A DNA stretch of 64,000 bases, from contig JAMFSR010000032.1 of NCBI GenBank assembly GCA_026225395.1, forward strand, positions 1-64,000. The letters are read 5' to 3'. Positions 15,445 to 23,370 of the stretch are shown here, in pieces. This DNA is from Granulicella sapmiensis (GTDB lineage: Bacteria > Acidobacteriota > Terriglobia > Terriglobales > Acidobacteriaceae). Position numbers and translations under genes: made by a program. Every line of letters starts with the position of its first letter. Positions within the stretch are counted from its first letter, which is position 1. Under the pieces are notes generated by a model that was given only the letters and a program-made list of their open reading frames with translations, was not told the DNA's origin and made no database searches.

Positions 15445-15969
15445 TTACTTCAACAGCGCCTTCACCGGATCAGGCAGCGGCTGGTCCGCATTCTTCAGCA
15501 GCAGCGCGACGTCCCACATCTCCGGCTCCGAAAGGATCTTGCCATACGCCGGCATGCCCGTCAGCCGAATCCCATTCTTCACCTTCCAGAACGTCTCACC
15601 GGGGTCGTCATCGCTCACGCCCACAACCTTCGCCGCACTCTTCTTTTTCGTATGCACTTTGAAAAGCTGCGGAGCCACTGGATACATCCGCTGCGCAAAG
15701 TCCACCGGTTGTCCGGGCAGCCCATGGCAGGCGGCGCACTCGTCTTTATAAATCGTGGCACCCTGTTCAAACGCTTCTTCACTCGCGGGAAACGGAGGTT
15801 GCTGCATCTCGCGCCCAATCCGCGCCTTCAGCGGGACCTTCACAATGTCTTCTTCCATCGGGAACGCCGGATCGCTCGCTGCCACGGGCAGCTTGCCAAA
15901 CTTCAGATAAAGCCATCCACCACCCGCGACCAGCAACAGCGCCACCACAAACCCCAGCAGAAACTTCAT
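15445..15969 (-). CDS. Membrane-anchored mono-haem cytochrome c
   Basis: An N-terminal uncleaved anchor (MKFLLGFVVALLLVAGGGWL) is followed by a class-I cytochrome c domain. The haem motif is CAACH (in DECAACHGLPGQPVDFAQ) near residue 80, and the probable axial Met is in IRLTGMPAYGKI about 60 residues later. The domain ends in a typical helix (EMWDVALLLKNADQ). It probably faces the periplasm and passes electrons, partner unknown. A 16-bp gap to the DedA gene upstream and 26 bp to NIPSNAP downstream suggest an operon. Confidence 0.88.
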   Translation of the reverse strand: MKFLLGFVVALLLVAGGGWLYLKFGKLPVAASDPAFPMEEDIVKVPLKARIGREMQQPPFPASEEAFEQGATIYKDECAACHGLPGQPVDFAQRMYPVAPQLFKVHTKKKSAAKVVGVSDDDPGETFWKVKNGIRLTGMPAYGKILSEPEMWDVALLLKNADQPLPDPVKALLK

Positions 15970-15985
15970 TACCCTCGTTCCTCCC

Positions 15986-16642
15986 CTAAGCTTCTTCTTC
16001 TACCGGCAGAACCACCCCTTTGCGCCGGTCGAAGATCTTGCGGACCATGTAGAACACCAGCACCATCAACCCCGCTACCGCAATCCCGATCACCGACCCC
16101 ATATGCCGGTGCAGCACGTGCCGCATCGTATGGATCAGCTTCGGCCCAAACCAGATCGTCAGCAGCGAGCAGATCAGGAACTGAATAAACTTCCCTGCAA
16201 AGATCGCCAGCACAAACGCTACCGGCTTCATCTCGAACACGCCCGCCGCAAACTCGAACAACTTCAGCGGAGTCGGCGGTGGCAGCATCGCCGGAATCAT
16301 AATCGCGAAGAACTCCTGCCGCTCGAACCGGTCGCGAATCCGCTCATATCGCTCGCGGTTGATCCGCTTCAGCAGAAACAGCTCCCCACCCGCGCGCCCC
16401 ACATAAAACGGCACCAGTGACCCAATCGACGAAGCCGCCGCCGCAATCAGACAGTACAGCAGAAACCGCGCATGGTTCTCGGCCACATACCCGATCACCA
16501 CACCGTCCATCGAAACCGGGATCGGGATTAACGCCGAGTCAATCAACGCCAGTCCACCCACCCCCCATATACCGAACGGTTTGAGGACAGCGAGCAGTGT
16601 CGTCGACACCTTATGCAACAGCGCTATGGGACCTATGATCAC
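15986..16642 (-). CDS. DedA/VTT-domain membrane protein
   Basis: A 218-aa polytopic protein with four to five hydrophobic segments. It has the SNARE-associated/VTT signature: SIGSLVPFYVGRAGGELFL, then FFAIMIPAMLPPPTPLKLFE and GKFIQFLICSLLTIWFGP. The G-x-x-x-Y-x-x-G-R-x-x-G and R/P-rich re-entrant motifs are those of DedA proteins, some of which flip undecaprenyl phosphate or phosphatidylethanolamine. Which lipid applies here is unknown. The start is GTG at 16642 with a GAAG-type ribosome binding site. First gene of the minus-strand run DedA-cytochrome c-NIPSNAP-GH20. A C-rich/G-rich tract lies just upstream (16683-16711). Confidence 0.87.
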   Translation of the reverse strand: MIIGPIALLHKVSTTLLAVLKPFGIWGVGGLALIDSALIPIPVSMDGVVIGYVAENHARFLLYCLIAAAASSIGSLVPFYVGRAGGELFLLKRINRERYERIRDRFERQEFFAIMIPAMLPPPTPLKLFEFAAGVFEMKPVAFVLAIFAGKFIQFLICSLLTIWFGPKLIHTMRHVLHRHMGSVIGIAVAGLMVLVFYMVRKIFDRRKGVVLPVEEEA

Positions 16643-16718
16643 GAATCTTCATTCTACCTTCTCACCCCAGAAAGGAGTTTCTACCCAAACCCCAACCCCC
16701 AAACCTAAACCCTGCTCT

Positions 16719-17222
16719 TCAATGCCCCGTCGCTCCCGCCAGCAGATCCAGCGCATGCGGCAACAACCCCAGCACTGCCAGCAAGGAGCTCTCCGCGCCC
16801 GCCGGACTTCCCGGCAGGTTCAAAATCAACGCATTACCGCAAACCCCACAAACTCCACGCCCCAGCGTCGCAAACGGAGTATGCCGCATACCCTCTTGCC
16901 GTATCAGCTCCGCCATCCCCGGCACCATTCGCTCGCACACATCCAGCGTCGCTTCCGGAGTCACATCGCGCGCCGCCAGTCCAGTCCCTCCGGTCGTCAC
17001 CACCAGCGCAGCAGCACTGGCTGCTTCACGCAAGGCCGCCGCAATTTCCCCACGCTCATCGGGAACCACCTTGACTGCGGCAACGGAAGCTCCGGCCGCC
17101 GCCAGCACGCGCTCCACCGCCGGCCCAGAAGCATCCATCTGTGTGCCCGCAAAACACCGGTCGCTGATGGTCAGAACAATCGCCCTGCGTCCGATAAGGT
17201 TGCCTATCATCTCCAAAGCCAT
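16719..17222 (-). CDS. mog: Molybdopterin adenylyltransferase/MoaB-like (MogA)
   Basis: A 167-aa MoCF-biosynthesis fold: AIVLTISDRCFAGTQMDASG, then VVPDERGEI, VVTTGGTGLAARDVTPEA, and GRGVCGVCGNALILNLPGSP. The TTGGTG and PGSP motifs bind molybdopterin and ATP. It adenylylates molybdopterin in molybdenum-cofactor synthesis (MogA) or is the MoaB paralogue; sequence alone does not separate them, so the symbol is tentative. Length is normal for single-domain members. No other moa/moe gene is in the window. The first ATG (17222) is used; an alternative lies four codons later. Confidence 0.88.
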   Translation of the reverse strand: MALEMIGNLIGRRAIVLTISDRCFAGTQMDASGPAVERVLAAAGASVAAVKVVPDERGEIAAALREAASAAALVVTTGGTGLAARDVTPEATLDVCERMVPGMAELIRQEGMRHTPFATLGRGVCGVCGNALILNLPGSPAGAESSLLAVLGLLPHALDLLAGATGH

Positions 17223-17370
17223 CCCCGCAGTCTACCCAATCGTGGGGAAGGGTGCGAAAGCACAGCCGAAGGTGAGAAAATAGAGCCAGCCAGCATCAAA
17301 TTAGGTCTGGCGATTGGCTAGGCGCGAAACTTTGCTCCCGCTAATCCGTCACAGACTGCTAGACCAGAAG

Positions 17371-18486
17371 ATGCCACAAACCCCGACCCCAACAGATCCC
17401 GGTCAACCGACACCGGAAGCGCAACAGCCGGAGCTCGCACCGCAGCAGTCGGTGGACCCCAACGCGCCCGTCTCTTTCGTCCCCCATGGTGGCCAGCAAC
17501 AGCCCCTCCAGCCTCTGGCCCGCATCCGTACCAACCGCTACGGCGAACTCGACGAGCACGAGCTCGTCCGCCTCCTCGACACCATCGAAGATGAACGGGC
17601 CCGTGGCCGCTTCCGCGAGTCCATCTATATCTCCGTTTTTTTCTGGCTGGCGATGGCGTGGTTCGTCTTCTACGGCCCTCGCGTCCTCTGGCACGCGCCG
17701 CAGCTCATCAATCCCGCCGATGTGATGAAGAGCCAGGAGCTCACGCAGCTCAACATGCCAGTGTTGCGGCAGCCGCCCAAGCTCGCACAAAAAGCTCCGC
17801 CCAAGCTCGATAATCAGACCATCAAGCGCCTCCAGGCGATGACCCGCTCGGCCCCCGCGCCGTCTGCTCCGGCCCCCGCCGCGGCCGCACCCACGCCCAC
17901 CACTCCCGCGCCCACCACTACCGCTCCACCGCCGTTGCCGTCCGCTCCCACGCCGCTCCCGCGCAATCCAGCACCCGTCGTCCCGGACGCTCCCGCGCCG
18001 CAACCCTCCAGCCGGCCTAACTTCAACACCGGCCCCAGCACTCCTGGTGAAAGCATCCAGAGCGCCCTCAACAAGGCGGCGCGCGGCCGCGGCGGCAACG
18101 GTACACAGTTCGAGGCCAGCCCCTCCAATCCGCTAGGCGGCGGAATCGACATCCTCTCGGACACGCAGGGCGTCGACTTCGACCCCTACCTCCGCCGCAT
18201 CGTCGCCGACATCAAGCGCAACTGGCTCCCGCTCATCCCGGCGGAAGCCCAGCCGCCCATCTCCAAGCAGGGCGAAACCTTTATCCGCTTCACCATCCTC
18301 CCGGACGGCAATCTGATGATCAACGGCATGCACCTCGATGGTTCCACGCATGATGTAGCCATCGATAAATCCTGCTGGAACGCCATCATCGCCGAAGGCC
18401 AGTACCCTCCGCTGCCCTCGCAGTTCCACGGCCCCAACCTGGAGCTCCGCATTCACTTCCTGGTGAACAAGGACATCGGGCGCTAG
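17371..18486 (+). CDS. TonB-like energy transducer/periplasmic-spanning protein
   Basis: The start MPQTPTPTDPGQPTPEAQQ is preferred over an upstream frame start because an AGAAG ribosome binding site precedes it. Layout: a Pro/Gln-rich cytoplasmic tail; one transmembrane helix (SIYISVFFWLAMAWFVFYG, around residue 85-105); a long Pro/Ala/Thr-rich periplasmic stretch (APAAAAPTPTTPAPTTTAPP); and a C-terminal TonB/TolA-like domain (DPYLRRIVADIKRNWLPLIP, FIRFTILPDGNLMINGM, LELRIHFLV). It is predicted to link the inner membrane to the periplasm; which receptor or complex it serves is unknown. It is followed after 3 bp by a small membrane protein and then miaA, an arrangement I associate with this phylum. 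Confidence 0.83.
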   Translation: MPQTPTPTDPGQPTPEAQQPELAPQQSVDPNAPVSFVPHGGQQQPLQPLARIRTNRYGELDEHELVRLLDTIEDERARGRFRESIYISVFFWLAMAWFVFYGPRVLWHAPQLINPADVMKSQELTQLNMPVLRQPPKLAQKAPPKLDNQTIKRLQAMTRSAPAPSAPAPAAAAPTPTTPAPTTTAPPPLPSAPTPLPRNPAPVVPDAPAPQPSSRPNFNTGPSTPGESIQSALNKAARGRGGNGTQFEASPSNPLGGGIDILSDTQGVDFDPYLRRIVADIKRNWLPLIPAEAQPPISKQGETFIRFTILPDGNLMINGMHLDGSTHDVAIDKSCWNAIIAEGQYPPLPSQFHGPNLELRIHFLVNKDIGR

Positions 18487-18489
18487 GCC

Positions 18490-18714
18490 ATGCAGCCGCC
18501 TCCACGCCGTGCCGAGCCGCCGCGGATTCCGCCGGCAACCCGCGCACTGGAGCGCGCCGCGGAAGAGCGGAAGACCTACCTCCGCAGCCGCGAAGGCCTT
18601 GAGTCCCGCAGCGTCGTCCGCGGCCTCATCCTATTGGCCCTGCTGGTTTTGATCGCGAGCATGTTTCGCGCCGGTATCGGCCGCGTATTCGTCCCGGGCT
18701 GGTGGCGTCTATGA
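18490..18714 (+). CDS. Small membrane protein, 74 aa
   Basis: The N-terminal half is Pro/Arg/Glu-rich (MQPPPRRAEPPRIPPATRAL). The C-terminal half holds one transmembrane helix (GLILLALLVLIASMF) with a short tail GRVFVPGWWRL. It starts 3 bp after the TonB-like gene and its stop overlaps the ATG of miaA (ATGA), so the three genes are translationally coupled. I do not recognise the family; a membrane partner of the TonB-like protein is plausible but unproven. Confidence 0.7.
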   Translation: MQPPPRRAEPPRIPPATRALERAAEERKTYLRSREGLESRSVVRGLILLALLVLIASMFRAGIGRVFVPGWWRL

Positions 18715-19661
18715 CACCACCTGATCTGAGTGAAAAGTTGGCTGCGTCCATGACGCCGCTGCTCGTCGTCGCCGGCCCCACTGCCAGCGGAAAAACCGCG
18801 CTCGCCCTGCATCTGGCCGAAGCCCTCAACGGCGAAATCGTCAGCTGCGACTCCGTCGCCGTCTATCGACTCATGGACATCGGCTCCGCCAAGCCCACGC
18901 CCGAAGAGCGCGCCCGCATCCCACACCACTGCCTCGACCTCTACTGGCCCAATGAACCCTGCACCGCAGGCGACTACGCGCGCGCCGCGCGCGCCACTAT
19001 CGCCGGCATTCAGCAGCGCGGCAAGGTGCCTATCGTGGCCGGCGGCACCGGCCTCTACCTCCGAGCGCTCCTCGAAGGTCTCGCCCCCGCCCCACCCCGT
19101 GATGAATCCTTACGCGAGCGTCTGCGCACCCTTGGCTCCACGCGCGGCTCCATGTATCTCCATCGCATCCTCCAGCGCCTCGACCCTCGTGCGTCCGAAC
19201 TCATCCACCCAAACGACCAGCCAAAACTCATCCGCAGCATCGAGGTCACTCTCGCCGCGCGCCGTCCGCAAACCGAGCAGTGGACCGAAGGCCGCGACCC
19301 GCTCACCGGCTTCCGCGTCGTCCAGTTCGGCCTCAACCCACCACGCGAAGCCCTGTACGACCGCATCAACCACCGCGCCGCCGCCATGTTCGACCATGGC
19401 CTCGTCGCCGAAACCGACATGCTACGTGTCCGCTTCGGAGCTGACTGCCGCGCCCTCACCTCGCTCGGCTACACCCAGGCCATGTCCATCCTTCGCGGCG
19501 AAATCACGCTCCCTGAAGCCATTGCCGCCGCCCAGCAGGGACACCGCAACTACGCCAAACGTCAGCTAACCTGGTTCCGCCGCGACCCCGAAATCCATTG
19601 GTTCAACAGCTTCGGCGACGACAAAACTCTCCAATCGGAAGCCCTCGATCTCGCCCACTAG
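18711..19661 (+). CDS. miaA: tRNA dimethylallyltransferase
   Basis: The Walker-A loop is VVAGPTASGKTALAL, followed by IVSCDSVAVYRLMDIGSAKP (the DS-x-Q/A-x-Y region), HHCLDL, VAGGTGLYLRALLEGL, and PNDQPKLIRSIEV (the usual N-D-x-x-R-x-x-R-A-LE region). MiaA transfers dimethylallyl to A37 of tRNAs reading UNN codons, in the cytoplasm. Of two possible starts (GTG 18702, ATG 18711) the ATG is used because it overlaps the previous stop. Length 316 aa is normal. The second residue of the catalytic DSxQ motif context reads DSVAVY rather than DSMQVY, a variation worth noting. Confidence 0.93.
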   Translation: MTPPDLSEKLAASMTPLLVVAGPTASGKTALALHLAEALNGEIVSCDSVAVYRLMDIGSAKPTPEERARIPHHCLDLYWPNEPCTAGDYARAARATIAGIQQRGKVPIVAGGTGLYLRALLEGLAPAPPRDESLRERLRTLGSTRGSMYLHRILQRLDPRASELIHPNDQPKLIRSIEVTLAARRPQTEQWTEGRDPLTGFRVVQFGLNPPREALYDRINHRAAAMFDHGLVAETDMLRVRFGADCRALTSLGYTQAMSILRGEITLPEAIAAAQQGHRNYAKRQLTWFRRDPEIHWFNSFGDDKTLQSEALDLAH

Positions 19662-19800
19662 ATCTACCCCCTCAAACCCCATCCCTCCCAACCCTCACTC
19701 CTCTCCAGGCACCCGCTACTCTTCCTACCAAAACCCTGTCAAGCCGTCACCGATCTGCAAAACTCCAAAACCCCGCATAAACACTGGCGATTTCTCCGCA

Positions 19801-19846
19801 AAATAGTTGGCATAGTTACCCCATCCGGCTTGCTATCCTGTTAACA
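19801..19846 (+). promoter_or_regulatory. Conserved leader module 1, copy B
   Basis: AAATAGTTGGCATAGTTACC then CCATCC, followed by GCTATCC and TTAAC, matches 3440-3485 with only a few differences. Module 1 starts about 146 bp before module 2, against about 160 bp in copy A. Confidence 0.55.
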
Positions 19847-19946
19847 GACCCAGATCACGCCACTATCAGCGAAACTCGTACTTAAACTTTGCGAACTCTG
19901 TGTCAAAGCCTTTCGCACTCGCATGCGCTAACTCGTTTCAAAAGAA

Positions 19947-20064
19947 TATTTTGCAGGCAACTCGTTTAGAATCTGACGCTTGCGAGATATCACTGCCCCG
20001 GAGCCGCAGATTCTAAACCACTTACGCCCAAGATACCCGCTACATAGGGGGGAGGGGGGTACCC
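19947..20064 (+). promoter_or_regulatory. Conserved leader module 2, copy B
   Basis: Aligns to 3600-3718 over its length, including TTTGCAGGCAACTCG, TAGAATC, GCGAGAT, CTAAACCACTTACG, AAGATACCCGCTACATA and GGGGGGAGGGGGGTACC. The end GGGGGTACCCCC is self-complementary. The intervening stretch 19847-19946 is not visibly conserved with copy A and has no terminator. Confidence 0.6.
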
Positions 20065-20136
20065 CCAGGGCGATGAAAGATTTTGCTGCCGGAACTCACA
20101 TCGTGCGACTAACATGCTTCAACGGAGGATTCTTCC

Positions 20137-20313
20137 ATGACAGAGACAGTAATTTGTGCTCGTTGCCACGGCAGCTTTGAGAGGATTCGCGTAGAAGCTG
20201 AGGAAATAGCCCACCACACCTCGCACTCCATGATGATCGAGGAGACCGAACCGGTCTGCGACGAGTGTGAGCACCAGTTCCTCGCCTGGACCTCCTGCCC
20301 GCCCATCGTCTAG
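20137..20313 (+). CDS. Zinc-ribbon microprotein, 58 aa
   Basis: The protein starts MTETVICARCHGSFERIRVE and has a second knuckle PVCDECEHQF. Together the two CxxC pairs 30 residues apart form a classic treble-clef or zinc-ribbon pattern; a HHTSH stretch lies between. A GGAGG ribosome binding site sits nine bases before the ATG. No signal peptide. The family is unrecognised; nucleic-acid or protein binding would be usual for such ribbons. It is transcribed from the conserved leader (modules at 19801 and 19947) and ends at a strong terminator at 20337, so it is a single-gene unit. Confidence 0.75.
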   Translation: MTETVICARCHGSFERIRVEAEEIAHHTSHSMMIEETEPVCDECEHQFLAWTSCPPIV

Positions 20314-20336
20314 CCACATTCGCTCCACAAAGCACC

Positions 20337-20362
20337 AAGGCCCGTCCATAAGGACGGGCCTT
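20337..20362. terminator. Bidirectional terminator
   Basis: A perfect 11-bp stem, AAGGCCCGTCC/GGACGGGCCTT, with a 4-nt ATAA loop lies between the zinc-ribbon gene (plus) and the convergent lipoprotein gene (minus). Confidence 0.8.
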
Positions 20363-20382
20363 GTCTATGTACTTCCTTACTA

Positions 20383-21285
20383 CTACGGATTCTGCACAAC
20401 GAGATCGTCCGCGAGCCGGAAGTGCATGATCGACTCCGCGGGAATCTCGATGTCACGGTTGCCCGTCGTTCCAGCCAGCAGTGTTCCAGCACCCGCACCC
20501 GCCGCGCCGCCAATGGCCAGGCCAACGCCGCCCGTAGCAATGCCACCGATGACCATGCCTGCTCCGGTCATGCCGGCGATAAAGGCTCCCGTACGCTTGC
20601 CTTTGCCCTTCTTGGTGCTCACGTTGTCGTGGGTATCGAGCGCGTAGTCATTGCCATTCAGGTTCATCGAAGTCAGGCGAAGCTCCAACACCGAACGCCC
20701 CGCGAAGTGACCGCGGCGATGAGCCTCGTCGATACGTCCCGAGACATGCGTTCCACGCGGAATAACCACGCTGCCATTGCTCGTTACAGGCTCAACGACC
20801 TCACCCGAGAAGCGGTCGCCGGCATGGGCATGCTTGACGCTGATGTGTTGGTTGATCCGTATAGCCAGCTCCGTGCCTGCGGGAACAGTGAGGCTGATCG
20901 GCGGCGGAGGCGCAGGAGCCTGCGCCGGCGCCCCCGCTGTCATCGCACTGCCGGTGGTGTACTGCGTGGGTCCGGCAGCTTCTCCGGCAGCGTTTACCGG
21001 CGTAATGACCGGCTGTGTAGCGGCGGGCACCGGCCCTGGAGGCGGTGGCGTAGTGGTGGTTGCTACCTGCTCCGGCTGTCCAGCAGCGACTGGCGGCTGG
21101 ACGGTGGTGGTTACCGTGTTGCCGCTCTTATCGACGTACTGGATCTGCTGCGCGGTGTTGGTGGAAGCCGCGGCTGCCTTGGCCTGATCGAGCGCCTTAT
21201 CCTGCTTGCTTTCGCAGCCGGTCAGCAAGACAAAGGCCATCAGGCCGGCGGCTGCGGTGAAACGAAGTCTTGTATTGAGGTTCAT
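20383..21285 (-). CDS. Lipoprotein with C-terminal glycine-zipper region
   Basis: The start is set at MNLNTRLRFTAAAGLMAF because AAGGAG lies just upstream and a lipobox follows (VLLTGC, Cys about 24). The earlier in-frame ATGs are unsupported. After the lipid anchor comes an Ala/Thr/Pro-rich linker, then a beta-rich domain (VPAGTELAIRINQHISVKHA, RFSGEVVEPV, VVIPRGTHVSGRIDEA, LELRLTSMNLNG). A hydrophobic glycine-zipper stretch follows (AGMTGAGMVIGGIATGGVGL) and a short C-terminal strand. It is probably anchored to the outer membrane. The V-P-x-G-T-x-I/L...G...I-x-x-G-T-x-V-x-G layout is common in envelope proteins of Acidobacteria; function unknown. Monocistronic, convergent with the zinc-ribbon gene. 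Confidence 0.78.
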   Translation of the reverse strand: MNLNTRLRFTAAAGLMAFVLLTGCESKQDKALDQAKAAAASTNTAQQIQYVDKSGNTVTTTVQPPVAAGQPEQVATTTTPPPPGPVPAATQPVITPVNAAGEAAGPTQYTTGSAMTAGAPAQAPAPPPPISLTVPAGTELAIRINQHISVKHAHAGDRFSGEVVEPVTSNGSVVIPRGTHVSGRIDEAHRRGHFAGRSVLELRLTSMNLNGNDYALDTHDNVSTKKGKGKRTGAFIAGMTGAGMVIGGIATGGVGLAIGGAAGAGAGTLLAGTTGNRDIEIPAESIMHFRLADDLVVQNP

Positions 21286-21424
21286 CACGATCTCCTTGCC
21301 GCTTGAACATTCCGCGGCTTCTTTCAGGATGGTTGAGCCCACATCTATTCCTGAGTACGTGAGATGTGATGCCCGCGCGTTGCGGTATCGCTGCCTGCTG
21401 GAAAGGTTTAATATCGGGAACAAG

Positions 21425-22657
21425 ATGATTGAAACGATTGAAAGCAAAACCGATACAACCCGTCCGCAATTGGCGCATCTGAGCGCCGCGCTAAATGACC
21501 TGCGCGAACGCGGAACGTACTTCAAGCTGCGCATTCTCGATGACGAGCAAGCCGCGGTCTGCCACTACGATGGCCGCGAGGTCATCAACCTCGCCTCGAA
21601 TAACTATCTCGGTCTCTGCAATCACCCGAAACTGCGCGAGGCAGCCATTGCCGCCACCGAGAAGTATGGTGTCGGTTCCGGAGCGGTGCGGACGATTGCG
21701 GGAACGATGCGCATTCACATGGAACTCGAAGAGAAGATCGCCGCGTTCAAAGGCGTTGAAGCCTGCGTGGTGTTTCAGTCGGGCTTCGCAGCCAATGCTG
21801 GAACGGTTTCATCGATCCTTGGCAAAGAAGACTTCATTCTCAGCGATGAGTTGAATCATGCAAGCATTATCGATGGCGCACGTCTGTCGCGAGCGAAGAT
21901 CAAGGTCTTTCGGCATAAGGACGTTGCCCATGCGGAGGAGTTGCTGAAGGAAGTACAGAACGAGCCGGGCCGGAAGCTGGTGATCACCGATGGCGTATTC
22001 TCGATGGACGGAGACATCGGTCCTGTTGGCGAACTCGCTGCTCTGTGCGAGAAGTATGGCGCGATCATGATGGTCGATGACGCGCACGCTTCCGGCGTTC
22101 TGGGACGCAATGGTCGCGGAAGCGTGGATCACTTCGGCTGCACGTCGAAGGTCGATGTGCAGGTAGGAACCCTGTCGAAGGCCATCGGTTCCCTCGGCGG
22201 TTACGTATGCGGAAGCCGCGATCTGATTGACTATCTCTATCACCGCGCGCGTCCTTTCTTGTTCTCCACCTCGCATCCACCTGCGGTTGCCGCGAGCTGC
22301 ATGGCTGCGTTTGATCTGCTCGAAAGTGAGCCGGAGAGGATTGAGCGGTTGTGGTCGAACACCCGCTACTTCCAGGAACAGCTTGTGGATGCCGGGTTTG
22401 ATATCGGCGGCAAGACCACACCGAAGAGCGAGACCCCAATCACGCCGATCCTCATCGGCGATGGCCGCAAGACGATGGACTTCAGCCGCGCGCTGTTCGC
22501 GGAAGGCCTGATGGCAACAGGAATTGCATTTCCGACGGTACCCGAAGGCAAGGCACGCATCCGTTGCATCATGACCAGCGAGCACACGCGCGGGATGATG
22601 GATAAGGCGCTGGAGATTTTGACGACTGTGGCGAAGCGGATGGAGTTACTGGGCTAA
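21425..22657 (+). CDS. kbl: 2-amino-3-ketobutyrate CoA ligase (glycine C-acetyltransferase)-like, PLP-dependent
   Basis: An alpha-oxoamine synthase of 410 aa. Seen: YLGLCNHPKLREAA, SGAVRTIAGTMRIHMELEEK, then a Ser/His-bearing NHASIIDGARLS, VDDAHASGVLGRNGRG, and the PLP lysine in VGTLSKAIGSLGGYVCGS. The family includes Kbl, BioF, HemA and serine palmitoyltransferase. The N-terminal YFK and GREVINLASNNYLGL signature and overall length fit Kbl best (cleaves 2-amino-3-ketobutyrate with CoA to glycine and acetyl-CoA in threonine breakdown). No threonine dehydrogenase gene is adjacent, so BioF-like use cannot be excluded. The start at 21425 follows the best-conserved N-terminus. Confidence 0.85.
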   Translation: MIETIESKTDTTRPQLAHLSAALNDLRERGTYFKLRILDDEQAAVCHYDGREVINLASNNYLGLCNHPKLREAAIAATEKYGVGSGAVRTIAGTMRIHMELEEKIAAFKGVEACVVFQSGFAANAGTVSSILGKEDFILSDELNHASIIDGARLSRAKIKVFRHKDVAHAEELLKEVQNEPGRKLVITDGVFSMDGDIGPVGELAALCEKYGAIMMVDDAHASGVLGRNGRGSVDHFGCTSKVDVQVGTLSKAIGSLGGYVCGSRDLIDYLYHRARPFLFSTSHPPAVAASCMAAFDLLESEPERIERLWSNTRYFQEQLVDAGFDIGGKTTPKSETPITPILIGDGRKTMDFSRALFAEGLMATGIAFPTVPEGKARIRCIMTSEHTRGMMDKALEILTTVAKRMELLG

Positions 22658-23072
22658 CGGGAGGCCGACGAAGAGACGATTCGCAGATCTCTAATTCTTT
22701 CGAAGTGACCGAGATTTCCAGTGAGGACTGCGAACCCTAATTCAAGGGCGTGCAGGCGATGATCATATCCGGAAAGTAGAGCTTTCTGCCTTGTAGTTGA
22801 AGCTCGGCATCGACCACTCCCAAGCGGAGTGCTATGGGAATGGTTACGGAGTATGCCTTTGTCACTTCCATGAGTTCGTCCAGGTACTGTTGGCGCGGGT
22901 GGCGTTGTGCTGGAGTTAGCGCTCTGCGGACGCTATGACGTAATTCCGCGAGCGTAATGACGGATATTCCGAACTCTTCTCCGGGATGATTCGCACTGAG
23001 CTCAGCGAGAATTTCACGAGCTGAGAGTTTTCGCTTCTCTGCACGAATAAGACTATCTGTGTCGAGAATCAA
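22654..23072 (-). pseudogene. VapC-type PIN toxin, frameshifted
   Basis: The intact frame (22737-23072) reads LDTDSLIRAEKR with the first PIN aspartate, FGISVITLAELRHSV with the conserved Glu, and DMIIACTPLN, then stops. Reading on in another frame without stops gives ALELGFAVLTGNLGHFERIR, exactly the missing PIN C-terminus (the T-x-N-x-x-H-F motif), ending at 22654. One base is therefore missing in the ACGCCC stretch near 22745. The start also looks damaged: codons before LILDTDS read GTA-GGA where family members have an ATG or GTG, leaving only TTG at 23072. Two lesions suggest an inactive toxin beside an intact antitoxin. Confidence 0.75.
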
Positions 23073-23074
23073 TC

Positions 23075-23338
23075 CTACCTGGAAGAATCAAACCCTTCGG
23101 AATGTCTTTCTCGAAAACTTCTAACATCACGCGCGAAATCTTCGTCCATCACACCGATAGATTCATTGGGGAGCTTTTCGATCGCTTCTGCGAATGTGAG
23201 AGGTCGCACGAGTCCGGACGAGACATCGACCTTCCCGGAAGCGCGATCGATGACGATATAGGCGCCTTCGTCAATCCGATTTAAGACCGCACGGAAGTCG
23301 TTGATTGCTTCTTCCTCCGAGATATGCACGATGCTCAT
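23075..23338 (-). CDS. Phd/VapB-type antitoxin
   Basis: The 87-aa product begins MSIVHISEEEAINDFRAVLN. It has the Phd/YefM pattern of an N-terminal beta strand and helix (E-A-x-x-D-F-x-x-x-L), IVIDRASGKVDV, and an acidic C-terminal toxin-binding tail (DEDFARDVRSFRERHSEGFD). Its stop overlaps the start region of the PIN-toxin frame, the standard VapBC layout, so the pair was an operon. It should bind operator DNA and neutralise the toxin; with the toxin broken it may persist as a solitary regulator or protect against related toxins. It lies 32 bp downstream of rel on the same strand. Confidence 0.78.
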   Translation of the reverse strand: MSIVHISEEEAINDFRAVLNRIDEGAYIVIDRASGKVDVSSGLVRPLTFAEAIEKLPNESIGVMDEDFARDVRSFRERHSEGFDSSR

Positions 23339-23370
23339 GAAGAAATGATACCTCCCGAAAAGAGGAATAG

